Of a stretch of 64,000 bases of DNA, positions 43,326 to 54,285 are shown one piece after another. The notes beneath the pieces are model-generated. The model did not search any database. It was not told the DNA's origin and saw nothing but the letters and a program-made list of their open reading frames with translations. The position numbers and the translations under genes are program-made. The stretch is from Saccharopolyspora erythraea (GTDB lineage Bacteria; Actinomycetota; Actinomycetes; Mycobacteriales; Pseudonocardiaceae): assembly GCF_018141105.1 (NCBI RefSeq), contig NZ_CP054839.1, positions 1,054,001 through 1,118,000 on the forward strand, read 5' to 3'. Position 1 is the stretch's first letter; each line of letters begins with the position of its first letter.

Positions 43326-43356
43326 AGCTTACCGCTCGGCAAGTGGCGGCGGTCAA
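43326..43356 (-). promoter_or_regulatory. Promoter of the trpS leader
   Basis: TTGACC at 43351-43356 and TAAGCT at 43326-43331 on the minus strand, spacer 19 bp. The expected start is at or next to the leader ATG (43318). Confidence 0.55.
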
Positions 43357-43590
43357 CCGTTCCGCGTGCGGTGGCGGACCGCGTCGACCCGGAATGTGCA
43401 TCAGCCGGCGCCGGAGAGTGGCGTCCGAGAGCGCCGGAAACGGCGTCCGGAAGTGCCGAAAGGCATGCGCGGTCACCGAAAGCGCATCCGCGGATGATCG
43501 GAAAAGTCCGGTAGTTCCCGCCCGGACACCCGCGGGAATTCGGCGGCCGGGTTGGCGGCGGTGTGCCGGTGCCGGAGTTACCTTGAAGAT

Positions 43591-43899
43591 ATGTACGTGG
43601 TTCTGCTGAATTACACGGCCCCGCAAGCAGACATAGACGCATGGCTGGTGGATCACTACGAATGGGTCACCCAGCACTACGACGCGGGCGACTTCATCGC
43701 GACCGGGCATCGCAGGCCGATGGCCGGGGCTGTGATCATCGCCAGGGCGATGCCCCGCGGCAGGCTGGAGGCGATCCTGGCCACCGACCCGTTCGCCCTG
43801 CACAAGCTGACCCGGCACGAGGTGATCGAGTTCCAGGCCCTGCGGACGGTGCCCGAGCTGGCCAGGTACGCCGACCCCCTGGCTCCGGCGGGCGAATAA
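43591..43899 (+). CDS. YciI-like protein
   Basis: A 102-residue protein of the YciI/YCGL ferredoxin-like fold: N-terminal MYVVLLNYTAPQADIDAWLVDHYEW, a central conserved His (THYDAGDFIATGHRRP region) and an ATDPFALHKLTRHEVIEF end, typical of the family. Precise activity unknown. A TACCTT hexamer ends six bases before the ATG (leaderless geometry). Confidence 0.87.
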   Translation: MYVVLLNYTAPQADIDAWLVDHYEWVTQHYDAGDFIATGHRRPMAGAVIIARAMPRGRLEAILATDPFALHKLTRHEVIEFQALRTVPELARYADPLAPAGE

Positions 43900-44033
43900 C
43901 CGCATCGAGAAGACCGCGCCCCGGCGCCGGCGCCGAGGCCATGTGAATTCGCGTGCCTTTTGATGGAATTGTCCGAATGTTCCAGGTGAATCCGTCCGCG
44001 CCGGAACTGATCGCCGAAGTCCTTTTTCGCCGG

Positions 44034-44213
44034 AATCGATCTCGGCCGAATTGATCTCGACCTGATCGATCTTGCCGCCACCCCGGTCCGGCGGGGATTG
44101 ATCTTGCCGCTTCCCCGTCCGGTCGGGATTGATCCGCCGCCACCCGTTCGGCAAGAATTGATCTTGCCGCCACCGGTCCTGCCGGAGTCGATCTCGCCAC
44201 GACCGGTCCGCGG
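44034..44213. repeat. Seven GATC-containing units of 15-31 bp
   Basis: GATCT or GATCC recurs at about 44038, 44053, 44068, 44099, 44130, 44159 and 44189 in a degenerate unit (G)ATTGATCTTGCCGCCACC plus CCGGTCC-like bases. They fill much of the 339-bp gap 43900-44238 between the convergent YciI and Cys/Lys-rich genes. Confidence 0.7.
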
Positions 44214-44238
44214 AGCTGAGTTGCGGAACCGGCCGGGG

Positions 44239-44610
44239 CTACTTCTTGCCCGTGCCCTTCTTGCCCGGCTTCTTCTTGCCGGACTCCTTCCGGTCACGGT
44301 CCTTCGCGGCGGCCTTCTTCGCGGCCTTCTTGTCGCTCTTCTTGCCGTCCTTCTTCGAGTCGTGGCCGTCGTCGCCCTCGGCGCCCAAGCCGTTGCCGTC
44401 ACCTGGCTCGGCCTCCCAGCCGGCCAGGTCCGCGTCCGCGGCGGGGTCCTTCGCGGCCTTGTCCGCGTGCTTGCGCGCCTTCTTGCGCTCCTTGCGCAGG
44501 TCCTCGGCCTTCGCCTCGCGAAGGATCTCCCGCAGGACCACGATCGGACAGCTCTTGCACGGTGGCCGCGAACGGCAGCACTTGCTCTTGACCTTGATCG
44601 TCTTGCCCAC
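44239..44610 (-). CDS. Small Cys-motif, Lys-rich protein
   Basis: 123 residues. Near the N-terminus KCCRSRPPCKSCPIVV gives four closely spaced cysteines that could bind a metal or iron-sulphur species; a helical Arg/Lys/Glu block follows (REILREAKAEDLRKERKKAR), then an Asp/Glu/Gly stretch and a Lys/Ala-rich tail (KKAAKKAAAKDRDRK). It resembles short actinobacterial proteins often found next to typA, of unknown function. The GTG at 44610 is preferred because the Cys motif follows; the frame is open to 44742. A possible IdeR box lies 39 bp upstream. Confidence 0.72.
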   Translation of the reverse strand: MGKTIKVKSKCCRSRPPCKSCPIVVLREILREAKAEDLRKERKKARKHADKAAKDPAADADLAGWEAEPGDGNGLGAEGDDGHDSKKDGKKSDKKAAKKAAAKDRDRKESGKKKPGKKGTGKK

Positions 44611-44648
44611 GCTGCTCTGGTCTTTCCGGTCCTCGGGTGCGTCGGCGG

Positions 44649-44667
44649 ACAGGGTAGGCGAACCTAA
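44649..44667 (-). promoter_or_regulatory. Candidate IdeR/DtxR iron box
   Basis: Compared with the IdeR consensus TTAGGTTAGGCTAACCTAA, 15 of 19 positions match; the right half GGCGAACCTAA is nearly perfect. It lies between the Cys/Lys-rich gene and divergent typA. The same gap (44611-44929) also holds the typA promoter region, with a TACGCT hexamer at about 44749. Confidence 0.5.
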
Positions 44668-44929
44668 CCCGTTCGGGCGAACTTGATGTTGGGAGCGGTG
44701 TTGGATGTTGCGCTGAGCACGTGTCGGCGGTCTCGCAATCACCTTGCACTACGCTGGAGCGAGCCGCGCGTCGACATCGCGCCGCACCGCCGGGCCCCGG
44801 AGGTGCCGTAAATCCGCTCCGCAGCGGCGACCAACACAGCGGAGCCGCGGCCGAACCCGAGTCGACGAGAACCGCCGCAGCCAGGATCGACTCAGTTCGC
44901 CCACCTTCCAGTTCGACAGGAGTACCCGC

Positions 44930-46855
<1,926 letters not shown>

Positions 46856-46900
46856 CGGCGGCTTGCCGGGTGGCAGGCCCGGCCGCTGCGTAATGTGGGA

Positions 46901-46922
46901 GGACGAGCCGGCCGGCTCGTCC
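46901..46922. terminator. 22-bp perfect palindrome after typA
   Basis: GGACGAGCCGG directly followed by its complement CCGGCTCGTCC. As RNA it forms a 9-bp stem with a 4-base loop, 46 bp past the typA stop, so a terminator is likely. It lies in the 321-bp gap 46856-47176; nothing else was recognised there. Confidence 0.6.
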
Positions 46923-47176
46923 CGCCCGCGGGTGGACGCCGGGATGGACGGCGCCGGGCGGCCACGGCGGCACCCGAGACCCACCGGTCCTTCTTCACGC
47001 CTTCGGGTGGTTGACATGCCGCGCTGGTCAACGCTGCGCGGTGGCCCCCGGTGTCGTCCACCGGATCGGCGGAAGCAACCATGGGGGACTTCGGCACGTC
47101 CATTACCGCGAGAGCGCGGTTGGCTGTCTCGGACGCACCTCCGGCCGGTGGTGCGGTGAGGGGAGGTTCGTACGTC

Positions 47177-48925
47177 GTGTCGCACGGTCGACGCCGCCCG
47201 TTCACCGCGGCCGTTCTGCTGGTGGCGCTGCTGAGCTCGGTCGCGGCCTGCACCAACGCACCGCCGCCGCCCCTCGTGCAGCCCACGACCACGGCGCCGG
47301 AGACCACGTCGTCCTCGGGCCAGCCGATGCCGACCGAGGTCGTGGTGGGGCTCGATCACCTGGAAGGCGGCTTCAACCCGCACACGCTGGCCGACCTCTC
47401 GCCGACCTCGTCGGCGCTGTCGAGCCTGATGCTGCCGTCGGTGTTCCGCCCGGCCGCCGACGGCTCCCTGCAACTGGACACCACGCTGATGGAGTCCGCC
47501 GAGGTGGTGCCGGAGGCGGGCAAGTTCACCGTCCGCTACCGCATCCGCAAGGAGGCGGGCTGGTCCGACGGGGCGCCGATCGCCGCCGAGGACTTCGTCT
47601 ACCTGTGGGAGCAGCTGCGCTCGCAGCCCGGTGTCGCCGACCCGGCCGGATACCAGCTCATCGAGGACGTGGCGTCGCGGCAGGCGGGCAAGACCGTCGA
47701 GGTCACCTTCGCCAAGCCGTTCCCCGGCTGGAAGACGCTGTTCAACAACCTGCTCCCGGCGCACCTGCTGCGCGACGCGCCCCGCGGCTGGGCGACCGCG
47801 CTGGACGAGGGCTATCCGGCTTCCGGCGGGCCTTTCGCCATCCGCCAGGTGGACCTGGACCGCGGCGAGATCATCCTGGAGCGCAACGAGCGCTGGTGGG
47901 GCACGCCCGCGGTCTCCGACCGGATCGTGTTCCGGGCCGCCGACAAGCAGGGCCAGCTATCCGCGCTGCGCAGCGGTGACACGCATCTGGCCGTGTTCGG
48001 CGCCGACACCGCGACCATGAACGCGCTGCGGGAGATGGGCGACCGGGTGCAGCTGATCACGGTGCCCAGGCCCGCGACCATGCAGCTGCTGCTGCGTCCC
48101 AGCAGCAGGCAGCTCTCCGACGTCCGGGTCCGCAACGCCGTCGCCGCCGCGCTGGACCGGGGCGCGTTGATCGACGCGGGCACCGGCGGCGGCCCCGCCG
48201 ACCAGTTGCAGGCGCACGCGCAGGTCCTCGCGCCGTCCGAGCCCGGCTACGTCCCGACCGAGCCCGCGGGAGCCTTCCCCGAGCGGCCCGACCCGGCGCG
48301 GGTCGACCGGCTGCTGAGCGAGGCCGGCTACCAGCGCGTCGGGGGTGTGTGGTCGCGCGACGGGCGTCCGCTGAACCTGCTGATCGCCGCTCCCTTCGAG
48401 CACGAGCAGTACGTGCGGATCGCCGAGGCCGCCGCGCGGCAGCTGCGTGAGCAGGGCATCCAGGCGACCGTGACGACCCCGACCGGCGACCAGCTCTTCG
48501 GCGAGATGCTCGCGGCCAACCCGAAGACCGAGGACCCGGGTTCGGCGGTGTCGGTCGACATGGCGATCGCGCCGCGGCCCGCCGGTGGTGATCCGGCGGC
48601 GATGATGGCCGCCTCCTTCGGCTGCCCCGGCGTCGCCCCCGACAGCGAGCAGCCCTTCCCCTACAACGCGGCCGGATTCTGCGATGAGCTGCTGCAGCCG
48701 ACGGTCGACGCCGCGATCACCGGGCGGCTGCCGTTCGCGGCGGCCTCGGCACGGGTCGAGCCGGCGGTGTGGAACGCGGCGGTCGCGGTGCCGCTGTACC
48801 AGCAGGCGCAGGTGCTGGCCCTGGGCCGCGACGTGCGCGGGGTGCAGCCCGGCCACGGCTTCGCCGGGCCCTTCTCCACTGCCGACCAGTGGCTGGGGAC
48901 ACCGGCCAAGAACGACGGCTGGTAG
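47177..48925 (+). CDS. lpqW: LpqW-like family 5 substrate-binding lipoprotein
   Basis: 582 residues. Signal peptide AAVLLVALLSSVAAC with lipobox SVAAC, Pro/Thr linker, then SBP_bac_5 domain (VVVGLDHLEGGFNPHTLADL, YRIRKEAGWSDGAPIAAEDF, RNERWWGTPAVSDRIVF). In mycobacteria the homologue between typA and mshB is LpqW, which controls phosphatidylinositol mannoside/lipoarabinomannan synthesis rather than peptide import; here it likewise has no permease gene beside it. A GGGGAGG lies about ten bases before the GTG at 47177. Confidence 0.87.
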   Translation: MSHGRRRPFTAAVLLVALLSSVAACTNAPPPPLVQPTTTAPETTSSSGQPMPTEVVVGLDHLEGGFNPHTLADLSPTSSALSSLMLPSVFRPAADGSLQLDTTLMESAEVVPEAGKFTVRYRIRKEAGWSDGAPIAAEDFVYLWEQLRSQPGVADPAGYQLIEDVASRQAGKTVEVTFAKPFPGWKTLFNNLLPAHLLRDAPRGWATALDEGYPASGGPFAIRQVDLDRGEIILERNERWWGTPAVSDRIVFRAADKQGQLSALRSGDTHLAVFGADTATMNALREMGDRVQLITVPRPATMQLLLRPSSRQLSDVRVRNAVAAALDRGALIDAGTGGGPADQLQAHAQVLAPSEPGYVPTEPAGAFPERPDPARVDRLLSEAGYQRVGGVWSRDGRPLNLLIAAPFEHEQYVRIAEAAARQLREQGIQATVTTPTGDQLFGEMLAANPKTEDPGSAVSVDMAIAPRPAGGDPAAMMAASFGCPGVAPDSEQPFPYNAAGFCDELLQPTVDAAITGRLPFAAASARVEPAVWNAAVAVPLYQQAQVLALGRDVRGVQPGHGFAGPFSTADQWLGTPAKNDGW

Positions 48926-48938
48926 CTCACCAGCCGTG
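48916..48938 (+). terminator. Hairpin overlapping the lpqW stop
   Basis: ACGGCTGGT-AGCTC-ACCAGCCGT: perfect 9-bp stem, 5-base loop, with the TAG stop inside it. Probable terminator or attenuator before the next gene, which starts 36 bp later. Confidence 0.6.
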
Positions 48939-48973
48939 AACGGGCACGACCGGAATACGTGAGGAGTGGGCGG

Positions 48974-50113
48974 GTGCTGCGGGGCTTGCGTTGTGTCCGG
49001 TGCGGCGAGCGGACCGGGCTGCGGTACGACACCTCGGGATGCTCCGGCTGCCGGGCCGCGGGCGTGCCGTCCGCGCTGGTCGCCGACCACGACCTGAGCG
49101 GGGTCGACGGCGCGGCGCTGTGGGCGGAGTGGTCGCGCCGGAGGCCGGGCCTGTGGTCGCACCACGAGCTGCTGCCGGTCGACGCGGCGAAGGCGGTCAC
49201 GCTCGCCGAGGGCGCGACGCCGCTGCTCGAACTGGACGGGGGCGTGCTGCTCAAGGACGAGCGCCGCAACCCCACCGGCAGCTTCAAGGACCGGTTCTTC
49301 ACCACCGCCGTGTCGTGGGCCCGAGAGGCCGGCGCTAGCACGGTGGCGGTCGCCTCCAGCGGCAACGCCGGTGTCGCGGCCGCCGCCTACGCCGCCGCTG
49401 CCGGGCTGGAGTCGGTGGTGGTCACCACCGGCGAGATCAGCGGCACCGCGAGCGGACTGGTCCGCAGGTTCGGCGGGCGGCTGCTGTTCGGCGACACCCC
49501 CGAGCAGCGCTGGGCGATCCTGCGCGAGCACGCCGACGAGTGGACGGTGCTGACCAACACCTCCGAGGTCCCGGTCAGCAGCCTGTGGGTCGGCGTCGAG
49601 GGCTACAAGACGATCGCCTACGAGATCGTGCGCGACCTCGGCGACGTGCCGGAGGTGGTGCTCGCGCCGGTGTCGCGCGGCGACGGCTTCGCCGGGATGT
49701 GGCTGGGGTTCCAGGAGCTGCAGGCGCTCGGCGTGGTGTCGAGGACCCCGAGGATGGTCGCCGTGGAGCGCTACCCGTCGCTGAGCCGGGCCCTGCGCGA
49801 GGGTGCCGAACCGCCCCCGGCCAACGACGTCACCGGGCCGGTCGAAGCCACCTCGATCAGCAACCCGCAGGCCACCGTCATGTCGCTGCGGGTGATCCGC
49901 GAGTCCGGCGGCACCGCCGTGGCGTGCACCGACGCCGACCTGCACGAGGCGGCCGAGCGGCTGGGCAGGGCCGGTGTCGGGGCGGAGCTGAGCTCGGCCG
50001 CGGGGTTGGTCGGGATCGACGCGCTTCGCCGCGACTCGCTGCTGGAGCCGGGCGACCGGGCGGTCGCGCTGGTGACCTCGCACGCCGCGAACCAACCCGG
50101 CACCCTCCGATGA
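48974..50113 (+). CDS. Threonine-synthase-like PLP enzyme (fold type II) with zinc ribbon
   Basis: 379 residues. An N-terminal four-Cys ribbon (LRCVRCGERTG... SGCSGCRAAG), as in some threonine synthases, then the PLP fold: NPTGSFKDRF with Schiff-base Lys, VAVASSGNAGVAAAAYAAAA, and the C-terminal GVGAELSSAAGLVG. It should act on O-phosphohomoserine or a related amino acid. The GTG at 48974 has GAGGAG seven bases upstream and is preferred to 48959. It has no counterpart at this place in Mycobacterium. Confidence 0.88.
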   Translation: MLRGLRCVRCGERTGLRYDTSGCSGCRAAGVPSALVADHDLSGVDGAALWAEWSRRRPGLWSHHELLPVDAAKAVTLAEGATPLLELDGGVLLKDERRNPTGSFKDRFFTTAVSWAREAGASTVAVASSGNAGVAAAAYAAAAGLESVVVTTGEISGTASGLVRRFGGRLLFGDTPEQRWAILREHADEWTVLTNTSEVPVSSLWVGVEGYKTIAYEIVRDLGDVPEVVLAPVSRGDGFAGMWLGFQELQALGVVSRTPRMVAVERYPSLSRALREGAEPPPANDVTGPVEATSISNPQATVMSLRVIRESGGTAVACTDADLHEAAERLGRAGVGAELSSAAGLVGIDALRRDSLLEPGDRAVALVTSHAANQPGTLR

Positions 50114-50238
50114 CGCAACCGCCGCTGGATCGTTCGGCCGTATTCCGTTGCGCCTGGCAGCGCTCTCGTGAAACGGACGTTCAGGTCAATGCCGCTACCT
50201 TCCGCCGACGCCCGCACCTCGCCAACTAGGCTGGACCG

Positions 50239-51150
50239 GTGACGCTGACGGCCCCACCGCGGTTGCTGCTGGTACACGCACACCCCGATGACGAGACCCT
50301 CTGGACCGGCGGGACGATCGCCCGCTACGCCGCCCGCGGAGTGCAGGTGGTCGTTGTGACCTGCACCCTCGGCGAGGAAGGCGAGGTCATCCCGGAGAAC
50401 CTGCGCGGCCTGGCCGCCGACCAGGCCGACCAGCTCGGCGGCTACCGGGTCGGCGAGCTGCGCTCGGCGTGCGCCGCGCTGCGCGTCGCCGACCAGCGGT
50501 TCCTCGGCGGCGTCGGCCGCTGGCGCGACTCCGGGATGCTCTGGGAGAAGCCGGGGCAGGCCGGCGCGCTGCCGGACGCGCATCCGCGCGCCTTCGCCGT
50601 CGGCGACGCCGAGGAGCAGGCAGGCGCCCTGGAGGAGCTGCTGCGGGAGTTCCGGCCGCAGGTGGTGGTGACCTACGCCGCCGACGGCGGCTACGGCCAC
50701 CCCGACCACATCCGCGCCCACGAGGTGACGACGGCCGCCGCCGCGAAGGTCCCGGACGTGCTGCGGGTCTTCCACGCCGTACCCTCGCAGGGCGTGGTGA
50801 AGGAAGGTCTGGCGGCGCTGGCCGAGGCCGAGGGGATGCCCTTCGAGCTGCCCGAGCCGCACGAGCTGCCAGGGGTGCCCGACGAGGGGATCACGACCGT
50901 GGTCGACGTCGGCGAGCACCTGCCCGCCAAGATCAGCGCGCTCCGGGCGCACGGCACCCAGGTGAAGATGTGGCTGGAGCAGTGGAACAACGGCGCCGGG
51001 GTGGCCGCGTACGCGCTGTCCAACGGCGTCGCGCAGCCGGTGGTGAACACCGAGCACTACGTGCTGGCGAGCGGTGACCCGCAGGGCTGCGAGACGGACC
51101 TGTTCGGCGGACTCGGCGTGAGCGGGACCGAGCCGGTGGGCGCCCGTTGA
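50239..51150 (+). CDS. mshB: GlcNAc-inositol deacetylase MshB, mycothiol biosynthesis
   Basis: 303 residues. The zinc motif AHPDDE (residues 14-19), TCTLGEEGEV, and YAADGGYGHPDHIRAHE with the other metal and catalytic residues are diagnostic of MshB, which deacetylates GlcNAc-Ins in the second committed step of mycothiol synthesis. The GTG at 50239 is preceded, six bases away, by TAGGCT, again suggesting a leaderless transcript. The downstream membrane gene overlaps its stop (TTGA). Confidence 0.95.
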   Translation: MTLTAPPRLLLVHAHPDDETLWTGGTIARYAARGVQVVVVTCTLGEEGEVIPENLRGLAADQADQLGGYRVGELRSACAALRVADQRFLGGVGRWRDSGMLWEKPGQAGALPDAHPRAFAVGDAEEQAGALEELLREFRPQVVVTYAADGGYGHPDHIRAHEVTTAAAAKVPDVLRVFHAVPSQGVVKEGLAALAEAEGMPFELPEPHELPGVPDEGITTVVDVGEHLPAKISALRAHGTQVKMWLEQWNNGAGVAAYALSNGVAQPVVNTEHYVLASGDPQGCETDLFGGLGVSGTEPVGAR

Positions 51151-51527
51151 CGGCTGCCGACCGGGTCCTGTTCGGCTTCCTGCTGCTCGACGCGCTCGTC
51201 CTGGCCGTCACCGAGCTGCTGTTCCTGCCGTTGTGGATCGGCCCGGTGAAGTTCCCGATCATGGCCGCGGTGGCCGCGGTCACCACTCCGCTGCTGGTCT
51301 CGGCGGCGGGCAGGCTCTCGCACCACCGCAGTGTCGCCGCCGCGCCGCTGGTGGTGTGGTTCCTCGCGGTGTTCGTGTTCGGGCTGTTCGGCCCGGGCGG
51401 GGACGTGGTGCTCGTCGGCGACTGGCGTGCGCTGCTGTTCATCGCGGCCGGCGCGTTGCCGAGCGCGATGATGCTGGGCATCGTGCTGGCCCGCAACGCC
51501 GTCGAGGCCGGGCGGGCGGCGCACTGA
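51147..51527 (+). CDS. Small membrane protein after mshB (Rv1171-like)
   Basis: 126 residues with four hydrophobic helices (LFGFLLLDALVLAVTELLFL, FPIMAAVAAVTTPLLV, PLVVWFLAVFVFGLF, LLFIAAGALPSAMMLGIVLA). A short conserved membrane protein occupies the same place after mshB in mycobacteria. Function unknown. The TTG start overlaps the mshB stop codon, so the two are coupled. Confidence 0.8.
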   Translation: MTAADRVLFGFLLLDALVLAVTELLFLPLWIGPVKFPIMAAVAAVTTPLLVSAAGRLSHHRSVAAAPLVVWFLAVFVFGLFGPGGDVVLVGDWRALLFIAAGALPSAMMLGIVLARNAVEAGRAAH

Positions 51528-51758
51528 CCTGACGGTGTGTCGAACAACACTCCGCCGTCGCTCCGTCGCTGGTCACCTGGTCGAACGATCAAGGTGACCT
51601 GCCCGGTACACGCCGTTGACGCCGTCGTGTGGTGCCGGAACCCGCTCCACGTCGTGGGACCAGTTCCCCGGCCAGCCGGGCTCGGGGGATACTGTCAGCA
51701 GCCGCGCCGGGAGATTCCTCGCGCGGGTACGACAAACGCTTCAAGCAGGAGAGCAACC

Positions 51759-52079
51759 GTGACCTACGTGATCGCCGAGCCCTGCGTCGACGTGCTCGAC
51801 AAGGCATGCATCGAGGAGTGCCCTGTCGACTGCATCTACGAGGGTGGGCGGATGCTCTACATCCACCCCGATGAGTGCGTCGACTGCGGTGCCTGCGAGC
51901 CGGTGTGCCCGGTGGAGGCCATCTACTACGAGGACGACGTCCCGGACGAGTGGGCCGCCTACACCAAGGCGAACGTCGACTTCTTCGACGAGCTCGGTTC
52001 GCCCGGCGGCGCGGCCAAGGTGGGCAAGGTCGACCGCGACGTCGAGCCTGTCACCAGCCTGCCCCCGCAGGGCGAATGA
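51759..52079 (+). CDS. fdxA: Seven-iron ferredoxin
   Basis: 106 residues. The first cluster site ([19 protein letters not shown]) has the spaced Cys pattern of a [3Fe-4S] site and the second ([12 protein letters not shown]) of a [4Fe-4S] site. Mycobacterial FdxA/FdxC are alike. It carries electrons for oxidoreductases such as P450s. The GTG at 51759 follows CAGGAGA; its stop overlaps dapC by 4 bp, a pairing found in many actinobacteria. Confidence 0.96.
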   Translation: MTYVIAEPCVDVLDKACIEECPVDCIYEGGRMLYIHPDECVDCGACEPVCPVEAIYYEDDVPDEWAAYTKANVDFFDELGSPGGAAKVGKVDRDVEPVTSLPPQGE

Positions 52080-53197
52080 CATCGGGGACCGGCCCGGCCG
52101 CGTCGTCGGCCGGGCGCCGCGGTCCGAGCCTGCCGGACTTCCCCTGGGACTCGCTCGCCGGGCAGAAGGCGCGGGCCCAGGCGCACCCGGACGGCATCGT
52201 CAACCTCTCGGTGGGCACACCGGTCGACCCGGTGCCCGCGCGGCTGCGCGAGGCGCTGGCTTCGGTCTCGGACCGCCCCGGTTACCCGGCCACGCACGGC
52301 ACGCCGGAGCTGCGCGCCGCTGCTGTGGGGGCGCTGGAACGGCGGTTCGGGATCCGGGGCGTGGACCCGGAAGCGGTGCTGCCGACCATCGGCTCGAAGG
52401 AGCTCGTCGCCTGGCTGCCGATGCTGCTGGGCGTCGGGGAGGGCGACGTCGTCGCGATCCCCGAGCTGGCGTATCCGACCTACGAGGTCGGCGCGAAGCT
52501 GGCGGGCGCGACCGTCGTGCGGCTCGGACCGGACGACCCGCCACCGCCCGGAACGGCGCTGCTGTGGCTGAACTCGCCTTCCAACCCGACCGGACGGGTG
52601 CTGGAGGCCGAACGGCTGCGCGCCTCGGTGCGAGCGGCGCGCGAGCTGGGCGCGGTGGTGGCCTCCGACGAGTGCTACCTGGCGCTGGGCTGGGACGCCG
52701 ACCCCGTGTCGGTGCTGCACCCGTCGGTGACCGAGGACCTCACCGGGGTGCTCGCGGTGCACTCGCTGTCGAAGTCGTCGAACCTCGCCGGCTACCGGGC
52801 CGGGTTCGTCACCGGTGACCCGGCGCTGGTCAAGCGGCTCCTGGAGCTGCGCAAGCACGCGGGCATGATCGTGCCGAGGCCGGTGCAGGAGGCGGTGACC
52901 GCCGCCCTCGACGACGACGAGCACGTGCGCGTGCAGCGCGAGCTGTACGCGGCCCGGCGAGCGGTGCTGCGTCCCGCGCTGGAGGCCGCGGGCTTCACCG
53001 TCGAGCACTCCGAGGCGGGCCTGTACCTGTGGGCCACGCGCGGGGAGCCGGCGTTGGAGACCGTGGACTGGCTGGCCGAACGCGGCATCCTGGTCGCCCC
53101 GGGCACGTTCTACGGACCGGCCGGCGAGCGTCACGTGCGGATCGCGCTCACCGAGTCCGACGAGCGCATCGACGCCGCCGCGAAGCGGCTGGGGTAG
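52076..53197 (+). CDS. dapC: N-succinyldiaminopimelate aminotransferase DapC
   Basis: 373 residues, class I/II PLP aminotransferase. Visible: [35 protein letters not shown] and the Schiff-base lysine in [15 protein letters not shown]. In the succinylase branch of lysine/diaminopimelate synthesis it makes N-succinyl-LL-diaminopimelate. Location after the ferredoxin gene and upstream of dapD/dapE supports DapC over other aminotransferases. Confidence 0.94.
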   Translation: MTSGTGPAASSAGRRGPSLPDFPWDSLAGQKARAQAHPDGIVNLSVGTPVDPVPARLREALASVSDRPGYPATHGTPELRAAAVGALERRFGIRGVDPEAVLPTIGSKELVAWLPMLLGVGEGDVVAIPELAYPTYEVGAKLAGATVVRLGPDDPPPPGTALLWLNSPSNPTGRVLEAERLRASVRAARELGAVVASDECYLALGWDADPVSVLHPSVTEDLTGVLAVHSLSKSSNLAGYRAGFVTGDPALVKRLLELRKHAGMIVPRPVQEAVTAALDDDEHVRVQRELYAARRAVLRPALEAAGFTVEHSEAGLYLWATRGEPALETVDWLAERGILVAPGTFYGPAGERHVRIALTESDERIDAAAKRLG

Positions 53198-53204
53198 CCG
53201 CCGC

Positions 53205-53271
53205 CCGCCGCGTAGCGGCGGCAACACCTCCCTGGCCTTTCGCAGTCGCAGTCGCACCAACGGCCAAAACC
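53205..53271 (-). repeat. 66-bp REP-like element, copy 1
   Basis: The same unit as at 53316 and 54286: GTTT(T/G)GGCC at one end, GTGTTGCCGCCGC-NNN-GCGGCGG hairpin at the other (53205-53221). On the minus strand here, 8 bp past the dapC stop. Confidence 0.75.
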
Positions 53272-53319
53272 TGAGAGCCGCGGAGCTGCGGAGTCCGCAG
53301 TTGCGCAGCTGTCAGGTTT
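53267..53319. terminator. Bidirectional terminator between dapC and the NmrA gene
   Basis: AAACCTGA (53267-53274) and TCAGGTTT (53312-53319) form an 8-bp stem around further internal dyads (GCTGCGGA/TCCGCAG). The stop of the NmrA gene lies inside it. Confidence 0.55.
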
Positions 53320-54196
53320 GGGGCCCTGTTGCGTGTGTGGTTGGGGAAGCCTGAGAAGTGTTGCCGCCGCGATGCGGCGGGCCCCAGACACCGGTCTCGG
53401 CGACCCGTTCGACGTAGGACTCGAAGTCCCGGGGCGCGTGCCCGGTGACCGCGCGGACGTCATCGGTGGGTGCGGCGACGTGCCCGCTGCGCACCAGGTC
53501 CCACAGGGAGGCGAGGAACCTCGCTTCGGCCTCCGCGACGCCCTGCGCCACCTGCGCGGCCACGTATTCCTCGGTCGGGAGTTCGACGTAGCGGATCGTC
53601 CGGCCGGTGGCCTTCCCGATCAGCTCGACCGCCTCGCGGAAGCCGATGCCGCGCGGGCCGGACAGCTGGTAGACCCTTCCGGCGTGGCCGTCCTCGGTGA
53701 GCGCCGCGACCGCGACCTCGGCGATGTCCTCGACGTCGATGGTCGGCTCCGGCTCGTCGCCGAGCGGCAGCGCCACCTCGCCTTCGCGGACCGGGTGCAG
53801 GAACACGTCTTCGTCGTAGTTCTGGTGGAAGTTGTTGGCCCGCAGGATCGTCCACTCGGCCTCCGTCGCCCGGACCGCGTCCTCGGCCGTCTTCATGCCG
53901 GGGATGGGGAGAAAGTCGATGCCGCGGCCGGAAAGCACCACGAAGCGCCGGACACCGGCGGCCACCGCCTGGCGGACGAACGGGTCGATGGGGGCGGGGT
54001 CGTCCGGTACGACCAGGTAGACGGCCTGGACGTCGGCCAGCGCGGCCGGCCACGTCGAGGGGTCGTACCAGTCGAAGCGGACGTCGCTCGAACGGGAAGC
54101 GGCGCGCACCTGGTGCCCGGCAGCCCGCAGCCGGGTCACCACCCGGCGTCCGGTCTTGCCCGTCGCGGCCAGGACGAGGATCGGTGGTTGTGTCAT
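53312..54196 (-). CDS. NmrA-like NAD(P)-binding protein
   Basis: 294 residues. Nucleotide motif ATGKTGRRV (residues 11-19), then an atypical SDR fold with VVLSGRGIDF and WTILRANNFHQN typical of NmrA/azoreductase-like proteins. Function: redox sensing or reduction of small electrophiles; substrate unknown. The last 20 residues or so (GPPHRGGNTSQASPTTHAT) are encoded by REP copy 2, so the original C-terminus was shorter. Confidence 0.88.
   Translation of the reverse strand: MTQPPILVLAATGKTGRRVVTRLRAAGHQVRAASRSSDVRFDWYDPSTWPAALADVQAVYLVVPDDPAPIDPFVRQAVAAGVRRFVVLSGRGIDFLPIPGMKTAEDAVRATEAEWTILRANNFHQNYDEDVFLHPVREGEVALPLGDEPEPTIDVEDIAEVAVAALTEDGHAGRVYQLSGPRGIGFREAVELIGKATGRTIRYVELPTEEYVAAQVAQGVAEAEARFLASLWDLVRSGHVAAPTDDVRAVTGHAPRDFESYVERVAETGVWGPPHRGGNTSQASPTTHATGPQT
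53316..53380 (+). repeat. 66-bp REP-like element, copy 2
   Basis: Starts GTTTGGGGCCCTG and ends GTGTTGCCGCCGC-GAT-GCGGCGG (53364-53380). It overlaps the 3' end of the NmrA gene, inverted relative to copy 1 and 45 bp from it. Confidence 0.75.
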
Positions 54197-54285
54197 GAGC
54201 GTCAGTCAACCTGGCCGCGGTTGGACGGAACATGGTCGAAGCGCGCTATTTCATGTCTGTTCGTCTACGGGTTCGCGGCTGTCGA

